DNA from: Microvenator marinus
Lineage (GTDB): Bacteria > Myxococcota_A > Bradymonadia > Bradymonadales > Bradymonadaceae
Assembly (NCBI RefSeq): GCF_007993755.1
Contig: NZ_CP042467.1
Coordinates: forward strand, 2,001,001-2,065,000
Direction: 5' to 3'
DNA length: 64,000 nt
The position numbers and the translations under genes are program-made. The notes below the pieces were generated by a model that saw only the letters and a program-made list of their open reading frames with translations, had not been told where the DNA came from and did no database searches. Of the stretch, positions 8,577 to 16,531 are shown one piece after another (the stretch's first letter is position 1; each line of letters begins with the position of its first letter).

Positions 8577-10150
8577 TGTTGATGAAAATGATCAGCTTGG
8601 GGACTCTTAAGGCGTTGCGCGCGCTCGAGCAGCCGGCCAAACGCCCCACGAACAATCGTGGTGTCGCCATGCTCATCGGACTGATCACCATCGTGTTGCT
8701 TTCGGCCAGCGTGGTTGAATACACGTACGCAAATCGCATTCACCTGGCCCTCGCCACGAACGAGCGCGACCAACTCAAGAGCTACTTCCTCGCGAGGTCT
8801 TCACTCAACATCACAAAATTGTTGCTCTCGTTTCAATTTGCGCTCCAAAGTGAGTCTCGAGAGACCGAAGACGATATGGGGCAGCTGATCGGCCGAGCAA
8901 TGCGGCGCTCCAACTTCCAGATGTATCAATACGTGGACCTTTTCATGGGACCGTTCAATTCTGGAAAAATTGAGAGTCCTGTTGGCGGAATCAATCTGAG
9001 CGACACTGGGGTGGAGGGTTTTGGAGACTTCACCGGCGAAATGGCAGTACGTGTCGTGCCGGAGGATGGCCGAATCAACATCAATAACTTTGCGAAGGAC
9101 GAACTCGACGAAGGCGATTTGGCTCAGCTTTGCGCCATGGTTCTGGACCCAAGATACGACGAGATATTCGAACAAGAAGACGAGTTTGGCGAACTGATGG
9201 ATCGGGCAGCCGTACTTCAGAATATCATCGACTTCATCGACCCTGACGAAGAAGGAATCATCCTCAACACAGATTGCACCATTCGCGGAAAATCCGGCGA
9301 TGAACGCCGCCCTTATGATCGAGCGGGCGACCGAAAGATTCGCCCTCGAAATGCAAGATTGGTGGACGTATCCGAATTGCACATGGTGCACGGCGTTTCA
9401 GAAGCGTTCATGGAGACTTTCAAAGACCAGTTGACCACCTTCAATATCGGCAAACCCAATTTGAACGTGGCCCAAGCGCCGGTCTTCTACTCCGTTCTCT
9501 GCCAAAACATGGCTGTTCAAGGCAAACGACTTAGTCCGGGCGAAGCTCTCACACTTTGCTCAACGAGCCCGACGATCTCGTCTCAAGTCCTTTTACTGGC
9601 TATGGCACTCGATGGAATACGAGCCTTCTTTGAAAATCCTCTCTCGGTACTGCTGGCGTATGTTGGGTCCACCGAGAGCACGCTTCTACCCTCGGCTAAG
9701 AAGGGTCAGCCTGTGGCGTTTTTGAGTGTCAGCCAGTTCCCGGCTTATATCGAGGACTTGAAACAGAATCCGCTTTTGGTCGGCCAATTTATACAGTACT
9801 CGCCGCTTTACCAGCAATTGGTTCTGGCAAATCCCGGCATGATGCTCGACCCACTCAACCCTGCCGTTCCCGCATGGACAGTGGAGTTTGACCGCGCGGG
9901 ACTCATGCGGTCGGTTACAACAACAACGCCCAAGATTTATCGAATTTACGCTTCTGGTCGTTACGGGTCGACCGAGAGCACAATCGAAGCCGTGATCGAC
10001 TTCGACAAGACGGTGAGGCGTTTGCCGTCGGAAAAAGCGCTAGAAGAACAAGAATCAGATGCAGAGATTCTAAAAGAACTCAAAGATGCCCGCCGAGAGC
10101 AATTTAAAGAGAGCCCTAAAGGGCGCGTATTGCATTGGCGCGAATATTAG
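8576..10150 (+). CDS. gspK: Large minor pseudopilin GspK (tip subunit)
   Basis: 524 aa, clearly longer than typical GspK (roughly 300-350). The signal sequence NNRGVAMLIGLITIVLLSAS lacks the Glu at +5 after the putative Gly cleavage site, which is the known hallmark that places GspK at the tip. The conserved GspK segment DGRININNFAKDE lies at about residues 163-175, and a helical SAM-like region follows (ILQNIIDFIDPDEEG). The extra length is in the C-terminal half, including a stretch of hydrophobic and polar residues around 310-420 not seen in short GspK. A 36-base gap separates it from gspL. Confidence 0.88.
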   Translation: MLMKMISLGTLKALRALEQPAKRPTNNRGVAMLIGLITIVLLSASVVEYTYANRIHLALATNERDQLKSYFLARSSLNITKLLLSFQFALQSESRETEDDMGQLIGRAMRRSNFQMYQYVDLFMGPFNSGKIESPVGGINLSDTGVEGFGDFTGEMAVRVVPEDGRININNFAKDELDEGDLAQLCAMVLDPRYDEIFEQEDEFGELMDRAAVLQNIIDFIDPDEEGIILNTDCTIRGKSGDERRPYDRAGDRKIRPRNARLVDVSELHMVHGVSEAFMETFKDQLTTFNIGKPNLNVAQAPVFYSVLCQNMAVQGKRLSPGEALTLCSTSPTISSQVLLLAMALDGIRAFFENPLSVLLAYVGSTESTLLPSAKKGQPVAFLSVSQFPAYIEDLKQNPLLVGQFIQYSPLYQQLVLANPGMMLDPLNPAVPAWTVEFDRAGLMRSVTTTTPKIYRIYASGRYGSTESTIEAVIDFDKTVRRLPSEKALEEQESDAEILKELKDARREQFKESPKGRVLHWREY

Positions 10151-10186
10151 ATACTGAGACAGATTTGCTAGGTAGTTGGAAAAAGC

Positions 10187-11782
10187 ATGGCTAAACGAAT
10201 CATCGCAATAGACATTGGAGCCTGGTCGGTGAAGGCCCGGGTCATGGATGTCAAAGACAACCTCGAGATTTACCGGGATGAAATCCGATTGGCGAGTTTC
10301 GGGAGTACGGTGAGTCCCGAGGAGGCTGACACTCAAACCGAGGCACCTGATGGCGCTGAAGCCGTTGAGGAAGCGGCTGAGGTCGAAATCGACTTATCGC
10401 CACTCGCGCAAGCCTTTGAGGCTATGGCTATTCATATCCAACCCTCCAAGGACGACGCCTGGGTCGTTACGATGGCAGGCACTCAAGCGATGTTGCTCTT
10501 CGTCGGGGTTCCTTTCGGTGAAAAACCTAAAGTGGCCAGTGTTCTTCCAAACATCCTCGTGGATCTTCTGCCATTTCCAATCGCGGAAGTTATTAGCGAT
10601 TTCTTCGTTGAAACCATCGGAGAGACGCACCAAGCGGTTGTTGGAATCACAAGGCGCTCACAACTTTCGGCCTTCTTGGAGGATTTAAAATCGGGTGGAG
10701 TCGACCCGGCTAAAGTTGTCCCTCCCGAGCTGGCCATGGCGGTGGGCGCAAAGCAGTTTGTCGGCACCACCGATGTGGTTGCCGTGCTCGACATCGGTCA
10801 TCAACACACGCGGGTTGTCGTGCTTCAGGAGCGGCGACTCCTGCACGCGAACACAATTCTCATCGGCGGCCAGCGGATCACAGCTGAGATTGCGAAGGCT
10901 TTTCGAGCTTCGACAGAAGAAGCGGAGAACGCCAAACATCAATACGCTCAGGTCGTACAAGGCCCCCAAGAGAACCCGCAGGTTGAGATCATCAGTCGTG
11001 CCGTCACAGACGCCCTTCGCCCGATGGTCCGAGACTTACGAAGGTCGCTACAGGCGCTTTACGCAAAGTCAGGAGCCGAGGTTCAAACTGTCTTCATCAC
11101 CGGGGGTACGGCGAAGATTCGAGGCCTTGATGCGTGGTTAACGCGTGAATTGGGAGTAGAAGCACGAAAACTCCCCCTCCCCTCCAACCCAGTTTCATTG
11201 CCACTATACGGCGCAAGCCTTGCCCTCAACGATAAAGAAAAGCTGCTCAACCTCAGACAAGGCGCATTCGCGTTCAAAGGGAGTTCGCCCTATCTGAGAA
11301 AACAGGCGGCGATCTTTGGATTTGCTGCAGTGATTTTCGCTATCTTGATCGCGGCAAATCTCTTCCTCCAAAAAGCATCGCAAGAAGCCCGACGTGACGC
11401 CATGAAGGCAACTCTTGAGGCCCAGACTAAGAAAGTCTTTGGCGAGGCTCTCTCATCCCAGTCTGATATTCAGTCACGGATTGAGGGTGGGGCCGCGTCC
11501 GGTCAAGCTTTCATTCCCAAGATGAGCGCCTTTGAATTGCTCTATCAAGTCACAAACTCGGTCTCTCCTGAGATCGAAATGAACTTGACCCGGCTCGAAG
11601 TGGATATCGACAGAAAGATCATCCAGCTCATGGGCGAGACTTCGGATGCTCAGGCCGTTGACCAAATTGTGTCCGACCTAGAAAGACTCGAGTGTTTGCA
11701 AAACATCAAGAAAGACAAGCTCAGGGTCAAAAATGACGGCAAAGCAGATTTTGAACTTCAGATTGCGTCGGAGTGTTCATGA
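10187..11782 (+). CDS. gspL: Type II secretion platform protein GspL
   Basis: 531 aa. The N-terminal 350 residues form an actin-like (ASKHA/PilM-type) cytoplasmic domain: IIAIDIGAWSVKARVMD at the start, VVAVLDIGHQHTRVVVL and VFITGGTAKIRGL later. One transmembrane segment (AAIFGFAAVIFAILIAANLF, about residues 378-397) leads to a periplasmic ferredoxin-like domain. GspL anchors GspE to the membrane with GspM. The stop overlaps gspM by 4 bases. An acidic insertion rich in Glu and Ala near residues 42-65 is unusual in this family. Confidence 0.92.
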   Translation: MAKRIIAIDIGAWSVKARVMDVKDNLEIYRDEIRLASFGSTVSPEEADTQTEAPDGAEAVEEAAEVEIDLSPLAQAFEAMAIHIQPSKDDAWVVTMAGTQAMLLFVGVPFGEKPKVASVLPNILVDLLPFPIAEVISDFFVETIGETHQAVVGITRRSQLSAFLEDLKSGGVDPAKVVPPELAMAVGAKQFVGTTDVVAVLDIGHQHTRVVVLQERRLLHANTILIGGQRITAEIAKAFRASTEEAENAKHQYAQVVQGPQENPQVEIISRAVTDALRPMVRDLRRSLQALYAKSGAEVQTVFITGGTAKIRGLDAWLTRELGVEARKLPLPSNPVSLPLYGASLALNDKEKLLNLRQGAFAFKGSSPYLRKQAAIFGFAAVIFAILIAANLFLQKASQEARRDAMKATLEAQTKKVFGEALSSQSDIQSRIEGGAASGQAFIPKMSAFELLYQVTNSVSPEIEMNLTRLEVDIDRKIIQLMGETSDAQAVDQIVSDLERLECLQNIKKDKLRVKNDGKADFELQIASECS

Positions 11783-12375
11783 AAAAGCCAGTTCAAAAGC
11801 CGAAAGGCTCCGTGCTTAGTTCGATGTCCGAACGCGATCGCAAGCTTCTGATGCTCTTCCCGGTCATCATTGGCGTAGCCCTCATGGCGATTTTGGGCAT
11901 CAAGTACTCTCAGTCGATTGACGCGATAGAGGCCGAAACCCAACGGCATCGAGCCGCGCTTGATTACCTCTCTCAAGAGGTTCCGGCTTACCTTGAGAGA
12001 CAGTCTGGCGCGAAGGTCGCACGAAGTCATAAGGAAATGACCGAGGAGCAACTCAAGACGAACGATATCAAGCTCACGAGTTTCGTGGCCGAACACGCCT
12101 CCAAAGCCGAGATCACCATCACGAGTTACGACGAAGATGAGATGCCGTTTGGAGGCAGCGCCAAAGGTGAGGGCCCAATCATCACTGAGAGACAACTCAG
12201 GATTGAGATTCGCGAAGCAGAAATGGCTAAGCTTTTGGACCTTCTGGATCGAATCGAGAAATCAGACCAGCCCGTGTTCATCAAACGCTTGGATATTCGA
12301 GATGTTCGGGCAAAAGGGAGCGTCCGAGCCATCGTGACGGTCTCGACGTTCATTCAGAAAGAGAAGGCGACCTGA
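11779..12375 (+). CDS. gspM: Type II secretion platform protein GspM
   Basis: 198 aa: short basic cytoplasmic N-terminus, one transmembrane helix (LLMLFPVIIGVALMAILGI, about residues 22-40), then a periplasmic coiled coil and a small ferredoxin-like domain. This is the standard GspM plan; it partners GspL. The ATG at 11779 forms an ATGA overlap with the gspL stop and is preferred to the GTG six bases upstream. Confidence 0.88.
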   Translation: MKKPVQKPKGSVLSSMSERDRKLLMLFPVIIGVALMAILGIKYSQSIDAIEAETQRHRAALDYLSQEVPAYLERQSGAKVARSHKEMTEEQLKTNDIKLTSFVAEHASKAEITITSYDEDEMPFGGSAKGEGPIITERQLRIEIREAEMAKLLDLLDRIEKSDQPVFIKRLDIRDVRAKGSVRAIVTVSTFIQKEKAT

Positions 12376-13400
12376 TGATTTTAAGTTCCTTGGAAAAACC
12401 TATTGTCAGATTCCCGGTATATCTCTTCACCGGATTTGTGGTCTTTGCACTATCCATGGCACTGACGTTTCCTGATGATGAGATTAAAGACATCATCAGC
12501 GTCCAAGCGGAGAAGCAACTCGGACACAAGTATCGTGTGTACATCGGCGAGCTCGATCTCTGGCGCCTATCTGGAATCGCGCTGGAGAGCGTCTCGATCG
12601 AAGAGCGCGTGGATGAAACCGAAGAGGTCAATCCAGATCTGCCTCCCGAATTGCCCACCAAGATTAGGCTTCAAAGCGTGCGAGCTCGCCTCGCCCCCCT
12701 GGCTTCCTTGATAAATCTTGCGCCAACCGTGGTCTTTGATGCCGATACAGGTGGCGGAATCATCACCGGCGAGTTCGCATACGGGCAAAGCGAGTCCAAG
12801 CTCGGAGTCGAAACCCAGAAGCTCGACCTACGGCAGGCAAACTTGCTGACGACGTTGACCGGAATGCCGTTTTTCGGCGAGTTCGACCTCGAGACCGAGT
12901 TCATCTTTGACTCCAAGTTTCAGCCGGTTGACGGCTACGTCAAAGCCCGCGGCCAACAAATCACGATCGGACCCGCGACGATTCAGACCGATAAGTTTCC
13001 GCCGATGAGCTATTTTGAGATTCCGCAGACCAACTTCGGAACCATTCTCATCGACCTAGACATGGCTGAACCAGTCAACGAGCGAGCTTCAGCCACACTT
13101 GACTTCAATCGTTTTGAGTCGAGTGGACGCGATATTCGGATGGAAATGTGGGGTGATATCGGCATGGCACCTAAGTTTGGACGGGCCCGACCCAAGCTGC
13201 AAATGCGACTCCAACTCGACGACACCTTCGTCAAGGACAACTCCCTTTCGCCGCTGCTAAACGTGGGCGAAGTCAGAAAGGGCAAGGGTCGAGATTGGTA
13301 CGGATTTACGTTGAACGGTACGTTTGACCGGATCCAGTTCAAAGGTTCCGCTGCCGCGTCGCAGGGCAACAAGGAAGCACCTGCTCAGCCCGAAGAATAG
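12375..13400 (+). CDS. gspN: Type II secretion protein GspN
   Basis: 341 aa with one N-terminal hydrophobic segment (VYLFTGFVVFALSMALTF, about residues 15-32) followed by a beta-rich periplasmic domain. It matches the GspN type common in Deltaproteobacteria and Myxococcota, with the sequence GFTLNGTFDRIQFKG near the end. GspN is accessory and its exact role in secretion is not settled. TGATG overlap with gspM puts it in the operon, and it is the last gene: the next gene runs the other way three bases downstream. No terminator is visible between them. Confidence 0.85.
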   Translation: MILSSLEKPIVRFPVYLFTGFVVFALSMALTFPDDEIKDIISVQAEKQLGHKYRVYIGELDLWRLSGIALESVSIEERVDETEEVNPDLPPELPTKIRLQSVRARLAPLASLINLAPTVVFDADTGGGIITGEFAYGQSESKLGVETQKLDLRQANLLTTLTGMPFFGEFDLETEFIFDSKFQPVDGYVKARGQQITIGPATIQTDKFPPMSYFEIPQTNFGTILIDLDMAEPVNERASATLDFNRFESSGRDIRMEMWGDIGMAPKFGRARPKLQMRLQLDDTFVKDNSLSPLLNVGEVRKGKGRDWYGFTLNGTFDRIQFKGSAAASQGNKEAPAQPEE

Positions 13401-13402
13401 GT

Positions 13403-14560
13403 TCAATCAAACCCCGAAAGTGCGATTACATCGGCGATATCCTGTGTTCCCAGTTTCAACATCAAGAGCCGGTCTAGCCCTACGGCAACTCCGGCCGACG
13501 GCGGTAGTCCTTGAGACAAGTGGCGCAAGAACTCTTCGGGCATTGGAAGTTCTGGGTAGTTCAGTTCACGACGGCGCTCGATATCTTCGTTGAATCGTCT
13601 TCGCTGCTCTTCAGGATCGCAGAGTTCTTGAAACCCGTTGCAGAGTTCGAGGCCGTTCACATAGAGCTCAAACCGTTCCGCGGCGCGCGAATCATCCTCA
13701 CAAGCCGCCGCGAGAACCGCCTGTCGAACTGGCCACCTTGTCACAAAAACTGGGCCCATAGACTCTAAAAACGGATCCACGTACTCAACCATCAGCTCGA
13801 AGTAGATTTGGTCCCAAGCGCCGTCCAACCGCACTTTGAGACCACCTGCACTACACGCCGAAACCAGTGTCTCTCTTGTTTGAGCCGCGAGGATATCGAT
13901 TCCGCAGGACCGCAAAAAGAGCTCCTGCATGGTGATTCGTTCGATTGGACCTTCAAACTCCAAGAACGCCGAAACGATGTTCTCCACGTCTTGCATCACC
14001 GCCTCAACCGGCTCCCAGGCGCGATAGAACTCCAGAATCGAGAATTCTGGACGATGTCTCTTGGAGATTTCGCCATTTCGAAAGGCCTTGGTGACCTGAA
14101 AAATCCTCTCGTGCCCTGCTACCAGAAGGGCCTTCATCTTGAATTCAGGGGAAGTGTGTAGCCACTTTCGCGTCTCGCGACCGCCCGGCTCAGGAGAATA
14201 GATGGCGGGGAGAGGATCCAAGAAAACATCGGTGCCTGGTTCATCCACCAATTGAGGAGTCTCTACCTCCAAGAATCCGCGCTCTGCGAAGTAAGTTCGT
14301 ATCTGCCCGTAAAGCCGCTGACGAAGTTCAAGTCCTGGTGTCCACCCTACCCCAGCCTCACCCCTCGAAAACGACTCGTAGCGAGCAACGTTGAGCTTCT
14401 CGCCGTCAAAGTGCCCCTCCACGCGCACAAGTTGTCCGTTTTCGAGCGGTAGTGGTCCTATGAGCACCGCCCCGTAGGCATTCGTCAACCGTCCTTCATG
14501 ATACCGCCCTGCGGTGCACACAGAACCATTTTGAAGCTTGTGTAGGGGTTGATGCTCCAT
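13403..14560 (-). CDS. epmA: EpmA-like elongation factor P lysyltransferase (lysyl-tRNA synthetase paralogue)
   Basis: 385 aa class II aminoacyl-tRNA-synthetase-like protein. Motif 1 region LEVETPQLVDEPGTD, motif 2 HTSPEFKMKALL with FQVTKAFRNGE, and motif 3 GVAVGLDRLLMLKLG align with E. coli EpmA by eye, as does ERFELYVNGLELCNGFQEL. EpmA attaches beta-lysine to EF-P; whether that holds here is unknown, since no epmB, epmC or efp is in the window. The start at 14560 follows a good Shine-Dalgarno (GGAGAA, 8 bases). Compared with the roughly 325-residue family there are about 75 extra N-terminal residues that look like a partial OB fold (LVRVEGHFDGEKLNV). It lacks the full anticodon-binding domain of true LysRS. 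Confidence 0.88.
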   Translation of the reverse strand: MEHQPLHKLQNGSVCTAGRYHEGRLTNAYGAVLIGPLPLENGQLVRVEGHFDGEKLNVARYESFSRGEAGVGWTPGLELRQRLYGQIRTYFAERGFLEVETPQLVDEPGTDVFLDPLPAIYSPEPGGRETRKWLHTSPEFKMKALLVAGHERIFQVTKAFRNGEISKRHRPEFSILEFYRAWEPVEAVMQDVENIVSAFLEFEGPIERITMQELFLRSCGIDILAAQTRETLVSACSAGGLKVRLDGAWDQIYFELMVEYVDPFLESMGPVFVTRWPVRQAVLAAACEDDSRAAERFELYVNGLELCNGFQELCDPEEQRRRFNEDIERRRELNYPELPMPEEFLRHLSQGLPPSAGVAVGLDRLLMLKLGTQDIADVIALSGFD

Positions 14561-14635
14561 GATTCGACTTCTCCAGATGGCAAGCAAGACGGGAAATGGT
14601 ACAAGAGGTTCTGATTCGATTGAAGAGGAGTTCAC

Positions 14636-15058
14636 ATGAAGTTTGCCGCGTTTTTGGCCATACTTGCTTTAGTTTCAACAGGCTGCGGTGAAGACCTTGG
14701 GTTTGGGCCCGAGATCGTCTCGATGACCGTAAGTCCCGACACGCTTTCCACCACTGAAACCGGGATGACAGACCAGTTCTTCACCATCACCATCGAGGTT
14801 TCGGGGTTCACCGATGAAATCGACGTGGAGGCCACGCGCGCATTCATCCAGCCGGATGAGGTGGACGCTGTGTACGAGTCTGCCACACTCGTGGGCAACA
14901 CGATCACGCTCGATCGCATCGCAACTGGTTGGTTTCAAACTCTTCCCCCTGGCACCTATGATATCGGCGCGGAAGTCTCGACGGTCCCTGGCGACAACGG
15001 TCAACCCACTGAAGCCGTGGAGCGTCTGAACCTCACGACGGTAACGATCACGGAATGA
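14636..15058 (+). CDS. Small lipoprotein of unknown function
   Basis: 140 aa. The N-terminus (FLAILALVSTGC) is a lipoprotein signal with an imperfect lipobox (STGC, Ser rather than Leu at -3). The mature part is beta-rich and acidic with Thr/Val repeats (TITIEVSGFTDEIDVEA), suggesting a single Ig-like or beta-sandwich domain; I do not recognise a family. Its stop overlaps the next ORF by 4 bases, so it probably heads the operon of small membrane proteins that follows. Confidence 0.75.
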   Translation: MKFAAFLAILALVSTGCGEDLGFGPEIVSMTVSPDTLSTTETGMTDQFFTITIEVSGFTDEIDVEATRAFIQPDEVDAVYESATLVGNTITLDRIATGWFQTLPPGTYDIGAEVSTVPGDNGQPTEAVERLNLTTVTITE

Positions 15059-15453
15059 AACGAACCGACGACCGAGCAAATTTAGTTCAGGCGTTTCAGG
15101 GACTCGTTGATGAGATTGTCCTGCTTGTCAGCGATCATTTGCGCCTCTTTCGGACGGAGCTCCGAAGAGACACATTGATCGCAGCCAAGTACGCGGCGGC
15201 TGCGCTCTTTTTCGGAGCTATCCTCTTCTTCTCGTATGCCATGCTAAATTTGAGCGTGGTGTTTTTCGCGGGGTGGGCAGCAGGACCTTTAGGGATGGCC
15301 GTCTCTTCATTGGTGCTTACATTGACCAATGTTGGATTTTCACTGAGGGCATTCAGATCTGTTGTGCAGAGGATTGAGCAAGATCAACTCGGCCCAAGAT
15401 TCTCGTCAGCCGAACTCACGAGGAGCAAGGAATGGATCACCCCACAGACTTAG
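15055..15453 (+). CDS. YqjE / phage-holin-III-like small membrane protein
   Basis: 132 aa. An N-terminal amphipathic helix (residues 8-45, LFRTELRRD) is followed by two transmembrane segments (YAAAALFFGAILFFSYAML; AAGPLGMAVSSLVLTLTNVG) and a charged tail. This is the layout of the YqjE/putative actinobacterial holin-III family, chromosomal proteins not tied to a phage. In E. coli the relative sits with yqjD and elaB-type genes, and here too it precedes genes of that kind. Function is unknown; association with the membrane under stress is inferred. Confidence 0.75.
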   Translation: MKRTDDRANLVQAFQGLVDEIVLLVSDHLRLFRTELRRDTLIAAKYAAAALFFGAILFFSYAMLNLSVVFFAGWAAGPLGMAVSSLVLTLTNVGFSLRAFRSVVQRIEQDQLGPRFSSAELTRSKEWITPQT

Positions 15454-15662
15454 CGATACGACCCGACGATGACGTCTACGCCGATGAACTCGCCGAGATA
15501 CGAGAGTCTATCTCAGAAACTCGAACACGGATTTCTAGGCGATTAGAATCGATTCAAGAAGAAGTTGAAGAGAAGCTTGATTGGAAAGCGTGGGTTAAAG
15601 AAAACCCTTGGAAAGCGACAGGAATCGCTTTCTCCCTTGGATTATATCTTGGCATTCGATAA
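15432..15662 (+). CDS. DUF3618-like small membrane-anchored protein
   Basis: 76 aa. An acidic first part leads to a helical segment (ISETRTRISRRLESIQEEVEE) typical of DUF3618, then WKAWVKENPWKATGIAF and a single C-terminal hydrophobic stretch ending LGIR. The pattern of NPWKA before one helix is also seen in ElaB/YqjD proteins. The start lies inside the previous gene, preceded by AGGAGCAAGGA. Likely a peripheral inner-membrane protein; no activity can be read from the sequence. Confidence 0.72.
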   Translation: MDHPTDLAIRPDDDVYADELAEIRESISETRTRISRRLESIQEEVEEKLDWKAWVKENPWKATGIAFSLGLYLGIR

Positions 15663-15694
15663 CCAAGATCAGATTGTTGCAAAGGTAAACATCG

Positions 15695-15904
15695 ATGAGT
15701 GTAGAAAACACCGAGCCAAAACCGTCCATCGTGGAAAGCGTCCACATGATGGAGGAGCGTTATCATTCAACTCGTGAACAGCTCTACGAGGTCAATCGTC
15801 AGGCCCAGGTCATGATTCAAAAACACCCTGCCGCTTGCATTGCCGGAGCTTTCGCGGTGGGTTGGGTCATCGGCAAGTTGGCAAAACGACGTTGGCTCAT
15901 CTGA
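15695..15904 (+). CDS. ElaB/YqjD-like small membrane-anchored protein
   Basis: 69 aa: polar helix rich in Glu, Arg and Gln (MMEERYHSTREQLYEVNRQAQ), then KHPAACIAGAFAVGWVIGKLAKRR, a short Gly-containing hydrophobic tail with basic end. This resembles the C-terminal anchor of ElaB/YqjD, which in E. coli tether stationary-phase ribosomes to the membrane. The resemblance is in layout only; ribosome binding here is inference. Ribosome binding site AAAGGT precedes the ATG. Confidence 0.68.
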   Translation: MSVENTEPKPSIVESVHMMEERYHSTREQLYEVNRQAQVMIQKHPAACIAGAFAVGWVIGKLAKRRWLI

Positions 15905-15914
15905 GGAAAACCAA

Positions 15915-16184
15915 ATGACTGAACAAGCAGAGATTACACAACGCGCTCAAGACCTCGCGGCTCAAGTGATTGATCCGGAAAAAGCCAAAGCGATCTGGGA
16001 AGAAAACCCGTACCTTATCCTCGGTGTTGCCGCTGGAGCGGGCTATCTCCTCGCTGGTGGGCTTGCAATGCCCTTCACGCGTCGTCTTGTGCGTATCGGC
16101 ATGAAGGCCCTCTTCGTGCCAATCGCGGCCTCACAACTTAAGTCGCTGGCCACGACCTCCCCTGAACAGGAAATGATCAAATGA
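15915..16184 (+). CDS. Small membrane protein of unknown function in the YqjE/DUF3618 operon
   Basis: 89 aa. The start at 15915 follows TGAGGAAAACC. A polar helical region (TQRAQDLAAQVIDPEKAKAI) is followed by WEENPYLILGVAAGAGYLLA, which repeats the E-N-P-x-x-x-G layout of the two proteins before it, then a basic amphipathic tail. The recurring ENP/KHP motif followed by a Gly-rich helix suggests these small proteins are distant paralogues. No family name is assigned. Confidence 0.65.
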   Translation: MTEQAEITQRAQDLAAQVIDPEKAKAIWEENPYLILGVAAGAGYLLAGGLAMPFTRRLVRIGMKALFVPIAASQLKSLATTSPEQEMIK

Positions 16185-16195
16185 AAGGAGATAAT

Positions 16196-16531
16196 ATGGA
16201 CCTCAAACGACTACTCGACCAGGCTCAGCGCTCCGTTTCTTCCACCTATGATTCGGGCATGGAAGCTTTGCTCGACCGAATGGGACTCGAGCACAAAAAA
16301 TCCAATATGGAGAGTATGCTGCCAGTTCTAGGCGTATTCGGCGCAGGCATCGCAGTGGGCGCCGCACTCGGCCTTCTCTTCGCCCCTAAGCGCGGAGATG
16401 AGTTGAGAAACGATATCCGACACAGAATCGGCGATTTGCGTGACAGGAGTGTCGAACAAATCGACACCATTCGACACAAGAGCGAGACAATGCTCGACGC
16501 GGCGCCGAGAGTTACGCGGGAAGATGCTTGA
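16196..16531 (+). CDS. YtxH-domain small membrane protein
   Basis: 111 aa. The start at 16196 has an excellent Shine-Dalgarno (AAAGGAGA, 6 bases); the ATG at 16181 merely overlaps the upstream stop. YtxH features are the Gly/Ala-rich helix GVFGAGIAVGAALGLLFAPK followed by RGDELRNDIRHRIGDLRDRS. YtxH proteins are general-stress membrane proteins in several phyla. The last 20 bases overlap, tail to tail, with the kinase gene on the other strand. Confidence 0.78.
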   Translation: MDLKRLLDQAQRSVSSTYDSGMEALLDRMGLEHKKSNMESMLPVLGVFGAGIAVGAALGLLFAPKRGDELRNDIRHRIGDLRDRSVEQIDTIRHKSETMLDAAPRVTREDA

